Made by a program: the position numbers and the translations under genes. A stretch of 49,695 nucleotides of DNA from Pseudonocardiales bacterium. GTDB lineage: Bacteria; Actinomycetota; Actinomycetes; Mycobacteriales; QHCD01. This document shows, one piece after another, positions 49,527-49,695 of the stretch (the first letter of the stretch is position 1; the number at the start of each line of letters is the position of its first letter). The stretch covers positions 1-49,695 of the forward strand of contig QHCD01000085.1 in the NCBI GenBank assembly GCA_003244255.1. The letters run 5' to 3'. The notes under the pieces were generated by a model that was not told the DNA's origin, ran no database searches, and was given only the letters and a program-made list of their open reading frames with translations.

Positions 49527-49695
49527 GGCTGGGTCCTCTCGGGTTGAGCCAGCGCGCCATCGGCCCGCAGCCGGTCCAGTGCTCGACAGGTGTGTGTCTT
49601 AACGGTCGACTCTGAGCAACGCATCAGATCGGCGACTTCCTGCACCGAGCGGTCTTCGCAGTACCGAAGCACCGGAATTTGTCAACCTGTATGAG
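49523..49695 (-). CDS. ECF (SigE-like) sigma factor, C-terminal fragment at window edge
   Basis: Reading leftward from the window edge, the sequence VLRYCEDRSVQEVADLMRCSESTVKTHTCRALDRLRADG is sigma-70 region 4, with the HTH recognition helix (SESTVKTHTCRALDRL) of SigE-type ECF factors. It ends at the TGA overlapping the next gene. About 20 bases inside the edge the same frame has a TGA, followed by CAAATTCCG directly before the conserved VLRY, where family members usually read 'RAVLVLRY'. The gene is therefore interrupted near this edge, or the edge sequence is rearranged or misassembled. Regions 1-3 are outside the window. Confidence 0.6.

Noticed and set aside
1..49695. CRISPR arrays, tRNA or rRNA genes
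   Set aside because: No regularly spaced repeats with unique spacers and no cloverleaf or rRNA-like sequence were recognised; the only short tandem arrays have no spacers.

Overview
The window is high-GC DNA with dense, divergently arranged genes and many GTG starts and one TTG start. The gene set (senX3-regX3 with ppx, phoU and proC; ino1-padR-DUF5318; the rpsF-ssb-rpsR-rplI-dnaB operon; a BldC-like HTH protein) points to an actinobacterial chromosome. The gene order resembles mycobacterial blocks I know, but several accessory stretches are inserted. I cannot name the species.

Layout. 1-3.1 kb: tail of a sugar ABC ATPase, convergent rlmB-cysS, and a repeat-rich gap between rlmB and cysS. 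3.1-14.9 kb: a leftward block (HTH, proC, proline dehydrogenase, SRPBCC, ArsR, sugar-phosphate isomerase-like, NUDIX, Ppx/GppA), a secreted Asp-box protein, then regX3-senX3 divergent from phoU. 15-20.5 kb: a regulator fragment without its DNA-binding domain, ino1, padR, DUF5318, a TupA-like ATP-grasp and a GT87-like mannosyltransferase. 20.5-31 kb: an accessory island with a GT4 glycosyltransferase and a rightward cluster of four tandem asparagine-synthase-like paralogues (two decayed, two intact) leading into two translationally coupled PLP enzymes. This is the best candidate here for an undescribed biosynthetic pathway. 31-36 kb: nfo-like endonuclease and the S6 operon, which is split by two CTAG-bounded MITE-like elements.

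36.2-41.9 kb: a second accessory island. It holds a leftward ubiquitin-like operon (multiubiquitin-fold protein, E2-like protein, JAB-E1 fusion, DUF6527-like zinc protein) with coupled starts. The E1 is frameshifted in this sequence. Divergent from it is an RHH antitoxin-Doc/Fic toxin pair followed by a nucleoside-deoxyribosyltransferase-like/HTH protein. A zinc-finger ORF and a truncated PIN-domain toxin follow. 42-44 kb: a TetM-like ribosomal protection protein with a small upstream ORF. 44-49.7 kb: two VOC proteins, a PrmC-related methyltransferase whose end collides with a shortened LtrA gene, a beta-carbonic anhydrase, a TipA-like MerR regulator, an IS5-type transposase remnant, and an anti-sigma-like membrane protein downstream of a sigma-factor tail cut by the window edge.

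How parts work together. SenX3-RegX3, PhoU and Ppx form a phosphate-homeostasis neighbourhood with a candidate RegX3 dyad between senX3 and phoU. ProDH and ProC overlap by one base and act on proline in opposite directions. In the Ubl operon, overlapping stop/start codons suggest matched production of modifier, E2, E1/peptidase and accessory protein. In the synthase-PLP cluster, ATP-dependent amide chemistry plus two PLP steps suggests a small nitrogenous product of unknown structure.
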